Assembly: GCF_027066465.1 (NCBI RefSeq)
Contig: NZ_JAMONU010000162.1
Span: forward strand, 1 to 7,172
DNA from: Thermococcus sp.
GTDB lineage: Archaea > Methanobacteriota_B > Thermococci > Thermococcales > Thermococcaceae
Direction of reading: 5' to 3'
DNA length: 7,172 bases
Shown: in pieces, positions 5,381 to 7,172 of the stretch
Layout of the letters: every line of letters begins with the position of its first letter
Position numbering within the stretch: position 1 is the stretch's first letter
Notes under the pieces: generated by a model
Seen by the model: the letters and a program-made list of their open reading frames with translations, nothing else
What the model was told of the DNA's origin: nothing
The model's database searches: none
Translations under genes and position numbers: made by a program

Positions 5381-5764
5381 ATGGAGGCGGTAATCCTTGC
5401 TGGAATCGCGAGGCGCGTTTTGGACGAGCTGCTCAAGAACCCGTACAGGACGATAGAGCTGAGGAGCGCGAGAAACGTTCTTGCAATCGAAGAGGCTATA
5501 AACGAAGCCCTCAGGCTGTTCCTCACCTACGACCCCTTTGAGGACGTTTCCACTGGAACCGAGGGACTCCTTGCGGAGCTTATAGATGCCAGGGAGCTTG
5601 AAACGAGAATTCCCTGGGAGGAGAGCGACGAGAGGGAAATAACCGTCTGCAGGGCGAAGGTGAAACTGGTAGGCCTCGGCAGGGTCGTCGAGGTCGAGAG
5701 AAGGGATGGAATCCTGATAGCAAAGGTCAGGGAGCTGTTCCCCCACGAGATGAACATAGGTTAA
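5381..5764 (+). CDS. Conserved-looking small protein, probable PbaA partner (PF0014-like)
   Basis: The 127-residue protein begins MEAVILAGIARRVLDELL. Residues 1-72 look helical (two or three amphipathic helices, then DPFEDVSTGTEGLLAELIDA), and about 86-118 look like beta strands (EITVCRAKVKLVGLGRVVEVERRDGILIAKV). It has one cysteine, no membrane segment and no catalytic motif. The ribosome site GAGGTGGT overlaps the stop of the PAC2 gene and lies 3 bases before the ATG, so the two are one operon and probably made in related amounts. In P. furiosus, PbaA forms a large complex with a small protein of unknown function, PF0014. From memory that gene is beside pbaA, so this protein is its likely counterpart; the link rests on position and size, not on alignment. 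Its last codons overlap the convergent nucS gene by 4 bases. Confidence 0.85.
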   Translation: MEAVILAGIARRVLDELLKNPYRTIELRSARNVLAIEEAINEALRLFLTYDPFEDVSTGTEGLLAELIDARELETRIPWEESDEREITVCRAKVKLVGLGRVVEVERRDGILIAKVRELFPHEMNIG

Positions 5765-6510
5765 AACAGCCGGAGCTGTCTCCCCTTTGATTTCTTTTCC
5801 TTCTTCGGCGGTTCGAGCTTCCTGAATTCCAAACCCTCTTTTTCGAGCAGTTTTTTGGCGCCGGAGGTGAGCGAAGGGGCCACGAGAATTCCCCTGACGT
5901 TGTCGTGCTCCTCGCTGAGTGCCTCGACGTAGCGCTTGAGCTGGCTGACCGCGTGCAAATCGGCCCTTCTGCGCTTTAACTCGAGAACGACGAGGTTTCC
6001 GTCCCTGTCAACGCCGAGAACATCAACGATGCCGTGCTTAATCGGCTTCTCGCGGTAGAGGGGTCTGAAGCCCGGCTCTATGACCTCGGGGTTCTCGAAG
6101 ATGAGCTCGGCCATCTCCGCCTCGCTGCCGGTCAAGGCGAGCTCCTCGTAGTCCTCGGCGTGGAAGACCGTGATGAGGTAAACCTCGTCGAGTTCTACCT
6201 CCAGCGTTTCCCTCGGCTTTCTCCTGATGGAGACGAGAACGGGCTTTTCGCGGAGCTCCAGCCGGACGACGCTCCCCGGCGGCTGCCAGTTGACCGGCTC
6301 GCGCTTCTCCTTCTGGTGTATCAGAAACGAACCGTCGGGCTTGACGATTATCACCCTGTCTCCGGGTCCGAGTTCGCTCTTTGCCCTGCCGTCGTAGTGG
6401 ACCCGACAGCGGGCGAAGATTGTGAGCACTCCCTCCGAAGAAACGGCTGAATCGACGAGGAGCTTTATTTCCTCTGGAGACGGGTTCTCCCTGAGCTCAA
6501 CCTTGGGCAT
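5761..6510 (-). CDS. nucS: Mismatch-specific endonuclease NucS/EndoMS
   Basis: The 249-residue product has the usual length and two-domain build. The N-terminal DNA-binding and dimer domain (about 1-115) has R42 and W75, matching residues known to matter in Pyrococcus NucS. The C-terminal RecB-like nuclease domain (about 120-230) has GIVDVLG with D163, VLELKRR with E177 and K179, and QLKRY with Q190 and Y194. The family cuts both strands at mismatches or at branched single strands and works with the sliding clamp PCNA. The Lys-rich tail ends QLRLF, which resembles a short PCNA-binding motif. radA lies 30 bases upstream on the same strand, a pairing known in Thermococcus. No ribosome site precedes ATG 6510, and a TATA-like box is centred 25 bases before it, so a leaderless transcript is possible. 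The stop codon overlaps the convergent operon. Confidence 0.95.
   Translation of the reverse strand: MPKVELRENPSPEEIKLLVDSAVSSEGVLTIFARCRVHYDGRAKSELGPGDRVIIVKPDGSFLIHQKEKREPVNWQPPGSVVRLELREKPVLVSIRRKPRETLEVELDEVYLITVFHAEDYEELALTGSEAEMAELIFENPEVIEPGFRPLYREKPIKHGIVDVLGVDRDGNLVVLELKRRRADLHAVSQLKRYVEALSEEHDNVRGILVAPSLTSGAKKLLEKEGLEFRKLEPPKKEKKSKGRQLRLF
5766..5800. terminator. Possible bidirectional terminator at the convergent gene ends
   Basis: ACAGC-CGGA-GCTGT (5766-5779) is a 5-bp hairpin directly after the plus-strand stop codon. On the plus strand it is followed by T-rich sequence with TTT and TTTT runs up to about 5798. On the minus strand the same stem is followed by TTTT before the nucS stop. 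Further plus-strand T runs are T5 at 5839-5843 and T6 at 5851-5856. The stem is short, so the T runs may matter more. Confidence 0.4.
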
Positions 6511-6528
6511 GGAGAAGAGTTGGGGAGG

Positions 6529-6540
6529 GGATTAAAAAGG
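6529..6540 (-). promoter_or_regulatory. TATA-like box between radA and nucS, possible T-run terminator of radA
   Basis: The minus strand reads CCTTTTTAATCC directly after the radA stop codon. TTTTTAA is centred 25 bases before the nucS ATG, the distance expected between a TATA box and a transcription start, and the sequence in between (CTCTTCTCC) has no ribosome site. The T5 run could also end part of the radA transcripts. Confidence 0.4.
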
Positions 6541-7172
6541 TTAATCCTCAACTCCCCTCTCGGTAATCCTGAAGACGGCCTCTCCCTCGGGCAGGTGCGG
6601 GCTGTCTATGAGCCTTGCAACCCTCTTTCCGGCCTTGCCCTTCCTGAGGTAGATTCTGAGCGTCGCGGAATGAGCGAGTATGTGGCCGCCGACGGGCCTC
6701 GTCGGGTCGCCGAAGAAGGCATCGGGCTTCGCCTGAACCTGGTTCGTCACGAAGACCGCTATGTCGTAGAGGTCGGCCAGACGGTGCAAATCTGCTAGGT
6801 GCTTCGCCAGCTTCTGCTGTCTTTCGGCGAGGGAGCCCCTGCCAACGTACTCGCTCCTGAAGTGGGCCATAAGCGAGTCAACAACGAGCAACTTAACCGG
6901 CCTGTCGGTTGAGGCCCTCTCCTTGATTATCTCCTCCGCCTTCTCAACGAGAAGCATCTGGTGGTTGCTGTTGAAGGCCCTCGCCACGTAGATGTTCTTC
7001 AGGACCTCGTCGGGGTCAAGACCTCTCGCCTCGGCTATCTGCCGTATTCTCTCGGGTCTGAAGGTGTTCTCGGTGTCAATCCATATCACCGAACCGCCAA
7101 GCCCGCCTTCTTCGGGCGGCTTCTGAACCATGACGGCAAGAGTGTGCGCGAGCTGGGTCTTACCGCTTCCAA
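6541..7172 (-). CDS. radA: DNA repair and recombination protein RadA, C-terminal part (5' end beyond window)
   Basis: The open frame enters from the right edge with GSGKTQLAHTLAVM, the end of the Walker A motif, and runs 209 residues to TAA. Met 7131 is internal and not the start. Walker B is KLLVVDSL, followed by the loop region FVTNQVQAKPDAFFGDPTRPVGGHILAHSATLRIYL, which holds the L2 DNA-binding loop, and the end HLPEGEAVFRITERGVED. RadA is the archaeal RecA/Rad51 recombinase. It forms ATP-dependent filaments on single-stranded DNA and exchanges strands in homologous recombination. The helix-hairpin-helix N-terminal domain and the linker polymerisation motif (about 145 residues) lie outside the window. 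The Walker A junction, which is split by an intein in some Pyrococcus species, is continuous here from GSGK to T. nucS follows 30 bases downstream. Confidence 0.97.
   Translation of the reverse strand, partial: GSGKTQLAHTLAVMVQKPPEEGGLGGSVIWIDTENTFRPERIRQIAEARGLDPDEVLKNIYVARAFNSNHQMLLVEKAEEIIKERASTDRPVKLLVVDSLMAHFRSEYVGRGSLAERQQKLAKHLADLHRLADLYDIAVFVTNQVQAKPDAFFGDPTRPVGGHILAHSATLRIYLRKGKAGKRVARLIDSPHLPEGEAVFRITERGVED

Noticed and set aside
4894..5746. Minus-strand frames of 155 and 160 codons opposite the PAC2 operon
   Set aside because: They are antisense to two well supported genes, with Ser/Leu-rich or patternless translations.
6170..6228. Possible C/D box small RNA (GTGATGA near 6170 and CTGA near 6225, plus strand)
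   Set aside because: No internal C' and D' boxes and no terminal stem could be found, and it lies opposite the nucS coding sequence.
7129..7172. Start of a short gene at Met 7131, or an intein in RadA
   Set aside because: The frame continues upstream with Walker A residues (GSGKTQLAHT) to the window edge, so Met 7131 is internal. The motif is unbroken, so there is no intein at that point.

Overview
The window fits a hyperthermophilic euryarchaeon of the order Thermococcales, most probably Thermococcus. A RadA recombinase lies next to a NucS/EndoMS mismatch endonuclease, and there is a PAC2-family protein of the Pyrococcus PbaA type and an MTA phosphorylase with a C-terminal Cys-Gly-Cys. Promoters are archaeal (BRE plus TATA, no bacterial -35/-10), and Shine-Dalgarno sites are of the GGTGAT/GGAGGT type.

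Layout. (1) 1-1660, minus: a cut multi-pass membrane protein whose GTG start overlaps the end of an MTA/SAH-deaminase-type amidohydrolase. (2) 1782-2555, minus: MTA phosphorylase with its own promoter and a T-rich terminator. (3) 2654-4402, minus: an AT-rich block of three unrecognised genes. A secreted protein with a signal peptide and five cysteines overlaps a small four-helix membrane protein, and a second small membrane protein follows. (4) 4649-5764, plus: a PAC2 protein ending in an HbYX-like Ile-Tyr-Leu, followed 9 bases later by a 127-residue protein that is probably the homologue of the P. furiosus partner of PbaA. (5) 5761-7172, minus: nucS and the 3' two thirds of radA. The nucS stop codon and the stop of the plus-strand operon share the bases TTAA.

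How the genes work together: the deaminase and phosphorylase both act on the by-products of S-adenosylmethionine use (MTA, SAH, perhaps 5'-deoxyadenosine). RadA and NucS are a known archaeal recombination and mismatch-repair pair. The PAC2 pair probably builds a large complex of still unknown purpose.

The secreted/membrane three-gene block is the least explained part and the best candidate for something undescribed. It lies between the phosphorylase and PAC2 genes, is visibly poorer in G+C than its flanks, has the best promoter in the window, and encodes only exported or membrane proteins. Nothing in the sequence fixes its function.
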